From Myceligenerans indicum (GTDB lineage Bacteria > Actinomycetota > Actinomycetes > Actinomycetales > Cellulomonadaceae): a DNA stretch of 57,349 nucleotides. The translations under genes were made by a program, and so were the position numbers. The notes beneath the pieces are model-generated. The model saw only the letters and a list, made by a program, of their open reading frames with translations. It searched no databases and was not told where the DNA came from. Location: the NCBI RefSeq assembly GCF_016742955.1, contig NZ_JABBYC010000029.1, forward strand, positions 1-57,349. The letters run 5' to 3'. Each line of letters begins with the position of its first letter. Within the stretch, counting starts at the first letter, position 1. This document shows, piece by piece, positions 1 to 7,982 of the stretch.

Positions 1-52
1 GAGATCTACACGAGCCTTATCGTCGGCAGCGTCAGATGTGTATAAGAGACAG
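1..52. other. Sequencing adapter (Nextera i5 side), not genomic
   Basis: Bases 1-11 match the end of the Illumina P5 oligo, 12-19 are an 8-base index (GAGCCTTA), 20-33 are the read-1 overhang and 34-52 are the 19-base Tn5 mosaic end. Genomic sequence begins at 53. The same adapter, reverse-complemented with the start of the same index, closes the contig at 57312-57349. Confidence 0.98.
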
Positions 53-55
53 GGG

Positions 56-1582
56 TTATGGGGTGCCCGCCTTCGGGCCCTCGCCGATGGGGTGGAGCGG
101 GTCGCCCCAGACCTGCTCGCGGAAGTTCGACCAGACCTGCACGTCGCTGGTGGCGCCCAGCAGGTCGATCTGCGCGCCGGACAGAGCCAGCAGCCACGCG
201 ATGACCGACGTCGGCGGCTCGTCGACGATGTCCCCGAAATCGGGGCAGCCCAGGTTGATGCCGGAGATGTACATCGTCGCGTCGCCGTCCATGGAGACGT
301 AGCCCGCGCTCGTGTCCGTCCCGGCCACGGTGGGCTCGCCGCCGGCGGGCGTGTCGTACGCGTAGGTCTTGAGCCAGAATCCCGGGACCTTCACGTGGTC
401 CGCGACGATCCTCAGCGCGTCACGTCGCTCGACCTCGTGCGTCACGGGGACGGAGACGAGCGCGACGGACTTGATCCCGCTGATCTCCAGGTCCTTCGTG
501 CGCAGGTCCGCCGGGAGCGAGAACGTGGTGGTGTTGTCCTGTCCCGCCGGGATCATCGGCAGGGTGACGTTCTGCTTCTCGCCGTCGCAGACGTAGCCGA
601 TCGAGAGCCCCTTCTCGGACTCGTCGGTCGAGAAGAGCTCGCCCGCCGCCGCGTCCGACTCCTCGGACGACGTGCCGTCGTCCCCGGACCCGTCGGAGGT
701 CCCGGGCGAGTCGTCCTGCGATCCGCCGGTGACACCGTCGACGGCGTCGCCCACCCCGTCGGTCACGTCGTCCACCACGCCCGTGACCGGGTCATCGGCC
801 GGTGTGCCGCTCGGGGACGGGGACGCCGAGGGAGACGGGGTCGGCTCCGGGTCCTCGTCGTCGCACGTGATGATCGGGAGCCAGTCGATCGGGTCCCAGC
901 AGTCCTCGCCCGTGTGCAGCGCGGCCGGCTGCACACCGCCCAGGACGAGCGCACCGGCCAGCATCACGACGGCCGACCTGGCCGGCAGGGAGCCGCCGCC
1001 GGCACCGGAACCGCGCTCGGCGGCCGACGCCGGACCGCCGTCGGGCTCGTCGTCCGGCCCGTCGTCGTCGGACACCTCGAACACGCCGTTGCCCGGGGCT
1101 CCGGCCACGGGAACGCCATCGCTCCCGGAGGCGCGGTCCGAGGGCGACCACGAGACGACGACGATGCCGCCGACCGCACCGAGCAGGAACCCGATCAGCC
1201 AGCCGCCCAGGTTCACGCCGGACAGCGTGTACACCGAGATGGCGAGGATGATCACGCCGTAGAAGATCCGGTGCACGGGCTGCACCGCGGACAGCACGCC
1301 CAGGAGGATCAGCGCGATCGGCAGGACCGTCGCCTGGGCCCCCTCGATGCCGACCTGGAGCTGCATGTTCGGCACGCCCTCGGCGCCGAACGCGTCGGCG
1401 AGCGCACCCAGGTCGATCGGGCCGGACAGCAGGAGTTCCAGGCCGGCCAGGATCACGAGAACGCTCCCGACGAACGGGCGCCCCTTCCGCCACGGGCCGA
1501 ACGCCCGTCGCGCGGCGGCCAGCCGGCCCCGCAGCGCGGGGCGGCCGGCGCCGGCCTGACCGGCCTTCCGGTTCAGAAGCAC
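56..1582 (-). CDS. DUF6114 family membrane protein with large extracytoplasmic C-terminal domain
   Basis: A 508-residue protein. Hydrophobic segments lie at about 37-53, 82-101, 104-121, 125-143 and 203-218. They are followed by a Pro/Ser linker (about 247-261), an acidic Asp/Ser/Gly-rich stretch (about 262-320) and a globular-looking C-terminal domain (about 325-508) containing several Cys. The first part fits DUF6114, which in Streptomyces and relatives is encoded beside a DUF6230 protein, as here. Known DUF6114 proteins are much shorter, so the C-terminal half is an addition. The start is GTG at 1582, overlapping the DUF6230 stop by 10 bases, so the pair is probably translationally coupled. 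The TAA stop at 56-58 is genomic, four bases inside the adapter junction, so the gene is complete. Function is unknown. Confidence 0.75.
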   Translation of the reverse strand: MLLNRKAGQAGAGRPALRGRLAAARRAFGPWRKGRPFVGSVLVILAGLELLLSGPIDLGALADAFGAEGVPNMQLQVGIEGAQATVLPIALILLGVLSAVQPVHRIFYGVIILAISVYTLSGVNLGGWLIGFLLGAVGGIVVVSWSPSDRASGSDGVPVAGAPGNGVFEVSDDDGPDDEPDGGPASAAERGSGAGGGSLPARSAVVMLAGALVLGGVQPAALHTGEDCWDPIDWLPIITCDDEDPEPTPSPSASPSPSGTPADDPVTGVVDDVTDGVGDAVDGVTGGSQDDSPGTSDGSGDDGTSSEESDAAAGELFSTDESEKGLSIGYVCDGEKQNVTLPMIPAGQDNTTTFSLPADLRTKDLEISGIKSVALVSVPVTHEVERRDALRIVADHVKVPGFWLKTYAYDTPAGGEPTVAGTDTSAGYVSMDGDATMYISGINLGCPDFGDIVDEPPTSVIAWLLALSGAQIDLLGATSDVQVWSNFREQVWGDPLHPIGEGPKAGTP

Positions 1583-2166
1583 TCCTCGCCGTTCGTGAGC
1601 TGCAGGTGCAGGTTGGTCAGCTTGAACACGGCCGCCTGAGTGCTCCAGGAGACCTGCTGCAAGCCGTCGATGTCGATCGCGTCGGAGTCCATGGCGAAGT
1701 CGCCCTTGTCACCCTTGTCGTGCGTGTTGACCTTCGAGGCGTCCACGCCGATGCGGATGTTGGTGAACGTCGCGGTACCGGAGAGGTCAGTCATACCGAT
1801 CTGGAGATCGGTCGCCGAGGCGGGCTTGTCCTGGTTGCCGGCCGTGATCTTGAGGCCCACCTTGCCGAGCTTCGTGTCCTGCACCACCGTCTGGCACAGG
1901 TTGTAGAGCTTCGCGTCCTTGATGTTCGCGATGGCGGCCGGGTGCGGCGTGCCGTCGGCGTCGACGGCGACGCCGGCGTACTGCGAGAATCCGGTCCCGT
2001 CCAGCCTGTCGGCCGCGATCTTGAACGGGGTGCCCGCGATCGCGAACGAGACCGGCACGGCGCCCTGAGCCACACCGCCGAGGAGCAGGGTGGAGGCCAC
2101 GGCGACCGGGATGGCGGCGAGCGCGACGCGCCCCTTGCGCGACTTCGTCAGGTTGCTGAGCTTCAT
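1573..2166 (-). CDS. DUF6230 family secreted/surface protein
   Basis: A 197-residue protein with a basic N-terminus, one hydrophobic segment (about 15-36, ending Gly-Gly-Val-Ala-Gln-Gly-Ala) and a beta-rich, Thr/Ser/Asp-rich remainder ending Glu-Glu-Cys-Phe. This layout fits DUF6230, a family of unknown function widespread in Actinobacteria and once mis-annotated as cholesterol esterase. The segment could be a signal peptide or an N-terminal anchor. ATG at 2166 has a GGGGA ribosome-binding site. It is the first gene of a two-gene operon with the DUF6114 gene, and it is divergent from a TetR regulator, which is the obvious candidate controller. Confidence 0.75.
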   Translation of the reverse strand: MKLSNLTKSRKGRVALAAIPVAVASTLLLGGVAQGAVPVSFAIAGTPFKIAADRLDGTGFSQYAGVAVDADGTPHPAAIANIKDAKLYNLCQTVVQDTKLGKVGLKITAGNQDKPASATDLQIGMTDLSGTATFTNIRIGVDASKVNTHDKGDKGDFAMDSDAIDIDGLQQVSWSTQAAVFKLTNLHLQLTNGEECF

Positions 2167-2217
2167 GTGATTCCCCTTTGGACACAGATAGAGGCGACTC
2201 CTTCGTCGTCGAGCGAG

Positions 2218-2246
2218 ACCGTAGCCGACTACTGAGTGGCAGTCAA
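2218..2246 (-). promoter_or_regulatory. Predicted promoter and TetR-type operator for the DUF6230/DUF6114 operon
   Basis: On the minus strand TTGACT (2246-2241), 17 bases, then TACGGT (2223-2218) form a good housekeeping sigma promoter. An imperfect dyad at 2227-2244 (GACTAC, six bases, GCAGTC) covers the spacer and overlaps the -35, as expected for repression by the divergently encoded TetR protein. The regulator assignment is inference. Confidence 0.5.
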
Positions 2247-2365
2247 TTGTCGCGACATGGTCCCTGGATGCCGACCTCCGCCGACGGCCCGATTCCGGGC
2301 ATCTGCGGCAACCGTTCCGGTCAATTCACCCAGGCAGCACCCAGGTGGGTCGATATGCTCGCACC

Positions 2366-2986
2366 ATGGCAACCAGCCGCAGAACCCGACTCCGTCCGGA
2401 GGAACGCAGGGACCAGCTCGTGGCACTCGGCGTGGCCACCCTGGCGAACCGCCCGCTGTCCGAGGTCACCGTCGAGGAGATCGCCGCGGAAGCGGAGGTC
2501 TCGACGGGCCTCGTCTACTACTACTTCGGCTCGAAGAACGGGCTGCACCACGAGATCGTGCTGCGGGCCCGCGACTCGATGCTGCACGCGAGCGAGCCCC
2601 GGCCGGAGCTCCCGCCGCTCGACCGCCTGCACAACACCCTGGAACGGCTGGTGAACTACGTACGCGAGCACGGACCGACGTTCTACTCGCTGGTGAGAGG
2701 TGCCGCCAGCGGCGACGAGGAGGTGCGGGAGCTGATCGAGAGCGCGCGGCGCGAGCAGACCGAGCGCGCCGTCGCCGCGGTGACCGAGATGGGCGTCGAG
2801 GACACGCCGATGCTGCGCATGGCACTGCGGTCCTGGGTGGCCCTGGCGGAGCAGGCGCTGGTCGACGGCGGGCTCAACGCCGACGTCCCGGGCCCGGAGC
2901 TCGTCGCATATCTGGAGAGCAGCATGTTCGGCGTGGTCAGCGCGACCGGCGCGCAGCTCGACGCGGGGCCGCTGGCGAAGGCCTGA
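2366..2986 (+). CDS. TetR/AcrR family transcriptional regulator
   Basis: A 206-residue protein with an N-terminal TetR helix-turn-helix at about residues 25-55, including the typical recognition helix Ser-Thr-Gly-Leu-Val-Tyr-Tyr-Tyr-Phe, and an all-helical ligand-binding C-terminal domain. The ATG at 2366 is chosen because TATGCT (2354-2359) lies exactly six bases upstream, a leaderless-type start; an upstream in-frame GTG at 2345 has no such support. It is divergent from the DUF6230/DUF6114 operon and may repress it. The ligand is unknown. Confidence 0.85.
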   Translation: MATSRRTRLRPEERRDQLVALGVATLANRPLSEVTVEEIAAEAEVSTGLVYYYFGSKNGLHHEIVLRARDSMLHASEPRPELPPLDRLHNTLERLVNYVREHGPTFYSLVRGAASGDEEVRELIESARREQTERAVAAVTEMGVEDTPMLRMALRSWVALAEQALVDGGLNADVPGPELVAYLESSMFGVVSATGAQLDAGPLAKA

Positions 2987-2995
2987 GCGCCAGGC

Positions 2996-3024
2996 GCCGG
3001 CCGCCTGACCGCCAGGCGGCCGGC
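2996..3024. terminator. Bidirectional hairpin terminator
   Basis: A perfect 12-bp stem (2996-3007 with 3013-3024) and five-base loop lie between the convergent TetR and GNAT genes. There is no T-tract, as is common in high-GC actinobacteria. Confidence 0.55.
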
Positions 3025-3055
3025 CGCCCGGCCATGGCCCGTCGGGCGAGCCGGC

Positions 3056-3604
3056 TCAGAGCACCTTTGCCATCAGCAGGCAGGGGTTCTCGACCCACAT
3101 GTCCGGGAACTCCTCGACCGGGAGGAAGCCGACCGCCTCGTAGAACGCCCGCGTCTGCTCGTATCCCGGGTCCGGCAGCGAGGGACCGAGCGTCTTGACC
3201 GTGAGCAGCCGCACGCCCCGGCTGCGCATGTCGTCCTCGACCTCCCGCAGGAGCGCCCGGCCGATCCCCGCCCGGTGATGCTTGCGCCGCACGGCGAGGA
3301 GATGCACCTCCGCCGTGCTGTCGTAGCGCGGGTCCAGCAGGAGGATGCCCATCACCTCGTCGACGGGAATCCGGGAGCCGTCGAGGGCACCTGTGCCCAG
3401 CGCTCCCACCTCGGCGCCCCGGAACTCCGCGCAGCGGGTGTCGGCATGGGTGTCGACGGCGAGATAGTTGGGGAACTTCCGGGCCGCTTCCTCGTATTCG
3501 TCGGTGAACTTCTCGAGGCCGAACCATTCGGGAAGTTCGCCGAGAATGTCATGGGCCGCATCCGATCGGCCGCGCGTTCGCACAACGTCATAGGTCCCAA
3601 TCAC
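3056..3604 (-). CDS. GNAT family N-acetyltransferase
   Basis: A 182-residue protein with the GNAT acetyl-CoA binding motif A (His-Arg-Ala-Gly-Ile-Gly-Arg-Ala at about 110-117) preceded by a beta-strand ending Leu-Leu-Ala-Val, and a C-terminal Ala-Phe-Tyr-Glu-Ala-Val-Gly-Phe motif B. It should transfer an acetyl group from acetyl-CoA to an amine; the acceptor is unknown. GTG at 3604 is preferred because TACCTT lies seven bases upstream (3612-3617), a leaderless-type promoter. A TTG at 3613 would overlap that hexamer and would add three residues. Confidence 0.8.
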   Translation of the reverse strand: MIGTYDVVRTRGRSDAAHDILGELPEWFGLEKFTDEYEEAARKFPNYLAVDTHADTRCAEFRGAEVGALGTGALDGSRIPVDEVMGILLLDPRYDSTAEVHLLAVRRKHHRAGIGRALLREVEDDMRSRGVRLLTVKTLGPSLPDPGYEQTRAFYEAVGFLPVEEFPDMWVENPCLLMAKVL

Positions 3605-3726
3605 GCGCTTCAAGGTAGTACCTGATCGGACTATTTACTATGCACGCTAGTGGTAATTCCTGAAAGACCTCTTTGCACCTTTGCCGCCCATTAGGACCCA
3701 TCCGCGGCATCCTGACGACCCGACGT

Positions 3727-3766
3727 CGCGCCGCCGCCCGCCCGGTTCCGGGCGGGCGGCGGCGCG
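3727..3766 (-). terminator. Perfect 19-bp GC hairpin after the HtrA-like gene
   Basis: Arms 3727-3745 and 3748-3766 are perfectly complementary with a TT loop. The hairpin begins 15 bases past the stop codon of the minus-strand protease gene and separates it from the GNAT gene. Confidence 0.65.
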
Positions 3767-3780
3767 TCAGTTCCCTCCCG

Positions 3781-5526
3781 TCAGTTCCCGAACAGGTCCC
3801 GCAGCCAGCCCGGGATGTTGCCCGGATCGGTCTGGTCGGAGCCGGAACCGCCCGACTCCCCCTGCCCCTGTCCCTGCTGGCCCTGTCCCTGCTGGTCCTG
3901 CCCCTGCTGCCCCTGCTGGCCGAGGTCGCTCTCGTCGCGCACCGCGAGACTGGCGGAGACCTGCCGGGTCTCGCCGCTGCGCACCACGGTCAGGGTCACC
4001 GACTCCCCGGCGGCGTGCTCCCGCACGAACGCCGTCAGCGACTCCGCTCCGTCGACCGGCTCGTCGCCGATGGCGACGATCACGTCACCCGCCTTGAGGC
4101 CCGCGCCGTCGGCCGGCGAACCCGAGACCACGTTCTCGACCTTCGCGCCACGCCGGGTGACGCCGTCGGCCGTCGCCGTGCCGTCGGAGAGCGAGACACC
4201 GAGGAAGGCGTGCTGGGCCGAGCCGTTGTCGATCAGCTGCTTGCTGATGTTCGAGGCCAGGTTCGACGGGATCGCGAACCCGAGCCCGATCGACCCGGAC
4301 TGCTGCGCCGAGCTGGAAAGGGTCAGGATGGAGGAATTGATGCCGATCACCTCACCCGAGGAATTGAACAGGGGGCCGCCCGAGTTCCCGGGATTCACCG
4401 CGGCGTCGGTCTGCACCGCGTTGGTGACCACCACGTTGCCGCCGTCCCTCGACGACGCCGACACCGGACGGTTCAGCGCGGAGACGATGCCCGTGGTCGC
4501 CGTGTTCGCCAGGCCCAGCGGATTGCCGACGGCCATCACCGCGTCGCCCACGGCGACCGCGTCCGAGTCGCCGAGCGTCGCGGGCGACAGGTCGTCCGGA
4601 GCATCCTCGAGCTGGACGACGGCGAGGTCCGTGGCCGAGTCGGTACCGACGACCTTCGCGTCGTAGAGACGCCCGTCGGCCAGCGTGACCTGCACCTGCT
4701 GGGCCCCGGAGACCACGTGGTTGTTGGTCAGGACGTGTCCGGCGGAGTCGATGACGACGCCCGAGCCCTCGGCCGCTCCCTGCTGCGTGGCGACCTGGAT
4801 CGAGACCACCGACTCCGAGACGGCGTCGGTGACCGCCTGCCAGTTCGGCGCGTTGCCCGTCGACGAGACCGGTACCGCGTGCTGCTGCGTGCGGCCGACA
4901 TCGGCCAGTGACGCCGTCTGCGTGTCGTTGCCCATCAGGGCGATCGCTCCCGCCGTGCCCGCGCTCGCGAGGATCGCGGCGGCCGCGGCCGCGCTCACCA
5001 CGGGGACCCAGCGGCGGTCCTTGCGCCGCGGGGTGGTCACTGTCGCCGGCGCGGCGTAGGGGTTGTGATAGGTGTTCGCGCCGTCCGACGGCGTCCCCGG
5101 ACCGGCCGGGTGGCCCGCCTGCGGTTCGGCCACCGGAGCAGTTGCGGACGCGAGCCCCGGGCCCGGCCGGTCCGCGGAGGGCGGCTGCTGCGCGGCGGGA
5201 GCCTGCTGTGCTGCGAGCGGCGGCGTGGCGGGCTGTTGTGCTGCGGGCGGCTGGGTACCGGCGGGTGATGCGGCGGGCGGCGCGGTCGCGCCCTGCTCCG
5301 CGGCGGGAAGCTGCTGCGTGGGTTGCGCGGCCGGCCGCTGCACGGCCGGGGTCGACGTGGTCGGCACACCAGCGCTGGGGACCTGCGCCGCCCGCGCCTG
5401 CGCGGCGGGTGTCGTGTCGGGTGCGTCCGGGTGCTGCGCGGGTGCCTCCGGGTGCTGCGGTGTGGCGGCGTCGGCCGCCTCCGGCTCCTGGCCCTGCGGG
5501 GGTGTGGGGTTCTGCTCGGTGTTCAC
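3781..5526 (-). CDS. HtrA/DegP-like membrane-anchored serine protease with PDZ domain
   Basis: A 581-residue protein. Order: a cytoplasmic Pro/Ala/Gln-rich low-complexity tail (1 to about 175), one transmembrane helix (about 183-206), a trypsin-like protease domain with catalytic His260 (Asn-Asn-His-Val-Val), Asp290 (Thr-Asp-Leu-Ala) and Ser382 (Gly-Asn-Ser-Gly-Gly-Pro), then a C-terminal PDZ domain (about 445-530) and a Gly/Gln repeat tail. This is the layout of actinobacterial HtrA/PepD-type proteases that degrade misfolded proteins outside the membrane under envelope stress. Start is GTG at 5526 with AAGGAGGG five bases upstream; an open frame continuing to 5607 lacks such support. It appears to be transcribed alone. 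The length of the N-terminal tail is unusual. Confidence 0.88.
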   Translation of the reverse strand: MNTEQNPTPPQGQEPEAADAATPQHPEAPAQHPDAPDTTPAAQARAAQVPSAGVPTTSTPAVQRPAAQPTQQLPAAEQGATAPPAASPAGTQPPAAQQPATPPLAAQQAPAAQQPPSADRPGPGLASATAPVAEPQAGHPAGPGTPSDGANTYHNPYAAPATVTTPRRKDRRWVPVVSAAAAAAILASAGTAGAIALMGNDTQTASLADVGRTQQHAVPVSSTGNAPNWQAVTDAVSESVVSIQVATQQGAAEGSGVVIDSAGHVLTNNHVVSGAQQVQVTLADGRLYDAKVVGTDSATDLAVVQLEDAPDDLSPATLGDSDAVAVGDAVMAVGNPLGLANTATTGIVSALNRPVSASSRDGGNVVVTNAVQTDAAVNPGNSGGPLFNSSGEVIGINSSILTLSSSAQQSGSIGLGFAIPSNLASNISKQLIDNGSAQHAFLGVSLSDGTATADGVTRRGAKVENVVSGSPADGAGLKAGDVIVAIGDEPVDGAESLTAFVREHAAGESVTLTVVRSGETRQVSASLAVRDESDLGQQGQQGQDQQGQGQQGQGQGESGGSGSDQTDPGNIPGWLRDLFGN

Positions 5527-5676
5527 GGTGCCCTCCTTCATCCGCGAACCACTACACACCCCCACGCTGACGCGGTGCTTGATCCCACCTGTGAGTTCCC
5601 TGCACACGCCCGCCGGCGGGCCGCCACCACCCGGCCGGACGTGGCTGTTCAGGCGCCGCGCCCGCCCCGCCCGCCG

Positions 5677-5880
5677 TCAGCGGTCGCGGCGGCCGGTGTG
5701 CCGTACCACCGTGCGGACGTAGATCCACGCCAGCGGGCCGAGGACGGGGATCAGCACGATCAGGACCCACCCCCAGCGCGGCAGGCCGGCCCGCTCGTTC
5801 GCCGGTGCGCCGAGGACATCGACGAGCGCATAGACGAGGAGCCCTACGGCCAGGATCGGGAGGCCTACGCGGATCAGCAT
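5677..5880 (-). CDS. Small PLDc_N domain membrane protein
   Basis: A 67-residue protein with two hydrophobic helices (about 5-23 and 37-55), the first carrying Val-Tyr-Ala-Leu-Val-Asp-Val and the second ending Ile-Tyr-Val-Arg. This is the two-helix phospholipase D-nuclease N-terminal module, here without any nuclease domain. Small free-standing PLDc_N proteins are common near menaquinone genes in Actinobacteria; function is unknown. TACGCT (5887-5892) stands six bases before the ATG, so the mRNA is probably leaderless. A paralogue lies directly upstream (6012-6488). Confidence 0.7.
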   Translation of the reverse strand: MLIRVGLPILAVGLLVYALVDVLGAPANERAGLPRWGWVLIVLIPVLGPLAWIYVRTVVRHTGRRDR

Positions 5881-6011
5881 GCCCTCAGCGTAGGCCCGAC
5901 TTCCTGAGAGAAGTACGGCCGCTCCCGCCGTACGACCGGGTCCGTCCTGTCACGGCCTCCGTGCGCCAGGTGGCGCGGCCGCCTCGGTGTGCCTTCGGGC
6001 GGTGGGGTCCC

Positions 6012-6488
6012 TCAGTCCGGGGAGTCGGTGGGGCGGTTGCCGTTCCGGGGCCGCTCGTCGGCTCCGGACTCGTCGACGTCGGGCTCGGCGTCGGGCTCGG
6101 CATCGGGGGCGTCGTCGGGGGCGTCGTCGGTCTCGGCCTCACGCCGTCGTTCCTCGCGCTCCTTCTTGCGCCGGGCCTGCTCCAGGAGCCACATGTACTC
6201 GGCGTCGTCCTCGGGCCCCGTGGGAGGCGCCTCGCGGACGGCCGGGCCGGCGGGAGCATCGCCGCCGGCGCGCTCCCAGGGAGCCGCGGCCTCGCGCCCC
6301 TTGCGGCGGCGCGCGACATAGGCCGCGGCGATCCAGGCGATCGAGCCGACCAGCGGCAACAGGATGATCGCGCCGAACCACAGGATCTTGGGCAGGCCAT
6401 GGCGGTCCTCGTCGTCGGACTGGGCCACGTCGACCAGTGCATACACGACGAGAGCGACGTACAGGAACCCGAGCAGAAGGCGGTACAC
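6012..6488 (-). CDS. PLDc_N domain membrane protein with charged C-terminal tail
   Basis: A 158-residue protein. The first about 60 residues repeat the two-helix PLDc_N fold of its neighbour, with the same Val-Tyr-Ala-Leu-Val-Asp-Val motif and a second helix ending Ala-Ala-Tyr-Val-Ala-Arg. The rest is a hydrophilic, Glu/Arg/Asp-rich tail with a short coiled-coil-like stretch (Gln-Ala-Arg-Arg-Lys-Lys-Glu-Arg-Glu-Glu) and an acidic, Pro/Asp-rich end. GTG at 6488 is supported by TAGCCT seven bases upstream (6496-6501). It is probably a tandem duplicate of the 5677-5880 gene that gained a cytoplasmic tail. Function is unknown. Confidence 0.68.
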   Translation of the reverse strand: MYRLLLGFLYVALVVYALVDVAQSDDEDRHGLPKILWFGAIILLPLVGSIAWIAAAYVARRRKGREAAAPWERAGGDAPAGPAVREAPPTGPEDDAEYMWLLEQARRKKEREERRREAETDDAPDDAPDAEPDAEPDVDESGADERPRNGNRPTDSPD

Positions 6489-6606
6489 GTCGGAGAGGCT
6501 AATCCCCCTCGGGCCCGGACGTCTCGTTCCGCGCGTCCGCCCGCAGTGAACCTGGCGTGAACCCCGGTGTGATCGTGGTGCCGCCTGGGAGACCTACCAT
6601 GGTGAC

Positions 6607-6879
6607 GTGCCCCTCGTGATCTACACCGTGCTGCGCCTGGCCCTGTTCGCCGGCGCCCTCGGCCTGCTGTACGTCGCCGGCCTGCGGAGCTGGCTCCTGG
6701 TCGGAGTCGCCGCGGTGGCAGCGTTCGCCCTGTCCTACGTGCTGCTGAGCGGCCCGCGTGACGCCGCCGCCACCTGGCTGGCGGACCGCCGCGAGCGCCG
6801 TCGCGCCAGGCAGGGCGGGTCGGTGGCGGATGCGGACGCCGCCCACGAGGACGCCGTCATCGACCGCGCGACCGAGTAG
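6607..6879 (+). CDS. DUF4229 family small membrane protein
   Basis: A 90-residue protein with two transmembrane helices (about 4-24 and 28-47) and a basic then acidic cytoplasmic tail. Its size and two-helix start ending in Leu-Leu-Ser-Gly-Pro match DUF4229, an actinobacterial family usually found just upstream of menA, as here. GTG at 6607 is six bases after TACCAT (6595-6600), so it is probably leaderless. Function is unknown; a link to the membrane steps of menaquinone synthesis is only suggested by position. The 197 bases after it, up to menA, show no further gene. Confidence 0.65.
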   Translation: MPLVIYTVLRLALFAGALGLLYVAGLRSWLLVGVAAVAAFALSYVLLSGPRDAAATWLADRRERRRARQGGSVADADAAHEDAVIDRATE

Positions 6880-7076
6880 GCCGCCGTCCGGGAGCGACGA
6901 ACGCGGTGTGCGCCTGGCCGGCCGCGACGCCGGGGCCGTGCGCACCGGTCCGGTCGGCGCCGGCCCGGCACCAGCGGCGGTGATGACCGCCGGCGGCCGG
7001 CCGTGAGCCATCCTCAGGAACTGCGGGCTGAGCGGGCTCGTTGACCAGGCCAGATCGATATCGAAGGAGTGCACGT

Positions 7077-7946
7077 ATGGCGACAGCCGCCGAGTGGATC
7101 TCCGGGGCGCGGCCCCGAACCCTTCCGGCCGCGGCCGCACCGGTCATGGTGGGCACGGGTGCCGCGGCGCAGGTGGGTTCGTCGGCCTGGCTCCCGGCGC
7201 TGCTCGCGCTCGGTGTGGCCCTGGCTCTGCAGGTCGGGGTCAACTTCGCGAACGACTACTCGGACGGCGTGCGCGGCACCGATGTCGACCGGGTCGGCCC
7301 CATGCGGCTCACGGCGTCCGGCGCGGCGGCGCCCAGAGCCGTGAAGGGTGCCGCGTTCGGCTCGTTCGGCGTGGCGGGCGTCCTGGGCCTGGCGCTGTGC
7401 GCGGTGAGCGGGCACTGGTGGCTGCTGGCCGTCGGTGTGCTGTGCGTGGCGGCCGCGTGGTTCTACACGGGTGGCCGGAGGCCGTACGGGTACGCGGGGC
7501 TCGGTGAGGTCGCCGTCTTCGTGTTCTTCGGCCTGGTCGCCGTGCTCGGCACCACGTACACGCAGGCCGACGTCGTGACGTGGCCCGCCGTGCTCGGTGC
7601 GGTCGGGGTGGGCCTGATCGCGTGCGCGCTGCTCATGGTGAACAACCTGCGCGACATCCCGGGTGACGTCCTGGCAGGGAAGAAGACCCTGGCGGTGCGC
7701 ATCGGGGACTACCGGGCGCGGCGGGCATACCTGGGGCTGATCTGGCTCCCGCTGCTGCTGGGGATGGTGTGCGCGTTCTGGGCGCCGTGGTCGCTGCTCG
7801 TGGTGCTGCTCGCCGGTCCGGCGGCGCTGCTCACCCTGCCGATCGTCGCAGGGGCACGCGGCAAGCTGCTCGTCCCCGTGCTGGCGGGAACGGGCCTGTT
7901 CGAGCTCGGGTACGGCGTGCTGCTCGGGCTGGGCCTGGCGCTCTGA
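7077..7946 (+). CDS. menA: 1,4-dihydroxy-2-naphthoate polyprenyltransferase MenA
   Basis: A 289-residue integral membrane prenyltransferase of the UbiA family. It joins a polyprenyl diphosphate to 1,4-dihydroxy-2-naphthoate, giving demethylmenaquinone. The first Asp-rich, Mg-diphosphate-binding motif is at about 56-64 (Asn-Phe-Ala-Asn-Asp-Tyr-Ser-Asp-Gly) and the second at about 188-196 (Asn-Asn-Leu-Arg-Asp-Ile-Pro-Gly-Asp). About eight or nine hydrophobic helices can be seen. ATG at 7077 has AAGGAG at 7062-7067. It is convergent with the DUF3048 lipoprotein gene. Confidence 0.93.
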   Translation: MATAAEWISGARPRTLPAAAAPVMVGTGAAAQVGSSAWLPALLALGVALALQVGVNFANDYSDGVRGTDVDRVGPMRLTASGAAAPRAVKGAAFGSFGVAGVLGLALCAVSGHWWLLAVGVLCVAAAWFYTGGRRPYGYAGLGEVAVFVFFGLVAVLGTTYTQADVVTWPAVLGAVGVGLIACALLMVNNLRDIPGDVLAGKKTLAVRIGDYRARRAYLGLIWLPLLLGMVCAFWAPWSLLVVLLAGPAALLTLPIVAGARGKLLVPVLAGTGLFELGYGVLLGLGLAL

Positions 7947-7982
7947 CCGGTGGCGGGGCCGCTCAGGCGGCGGGCCGGCCGA

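Noticed and set aside
3605..3613. TTG at 3613 as the GNAT start
   Set aside because: It overlaps the TACCTT -10 element that fits the GTG at 3604 with seven-base spacing.
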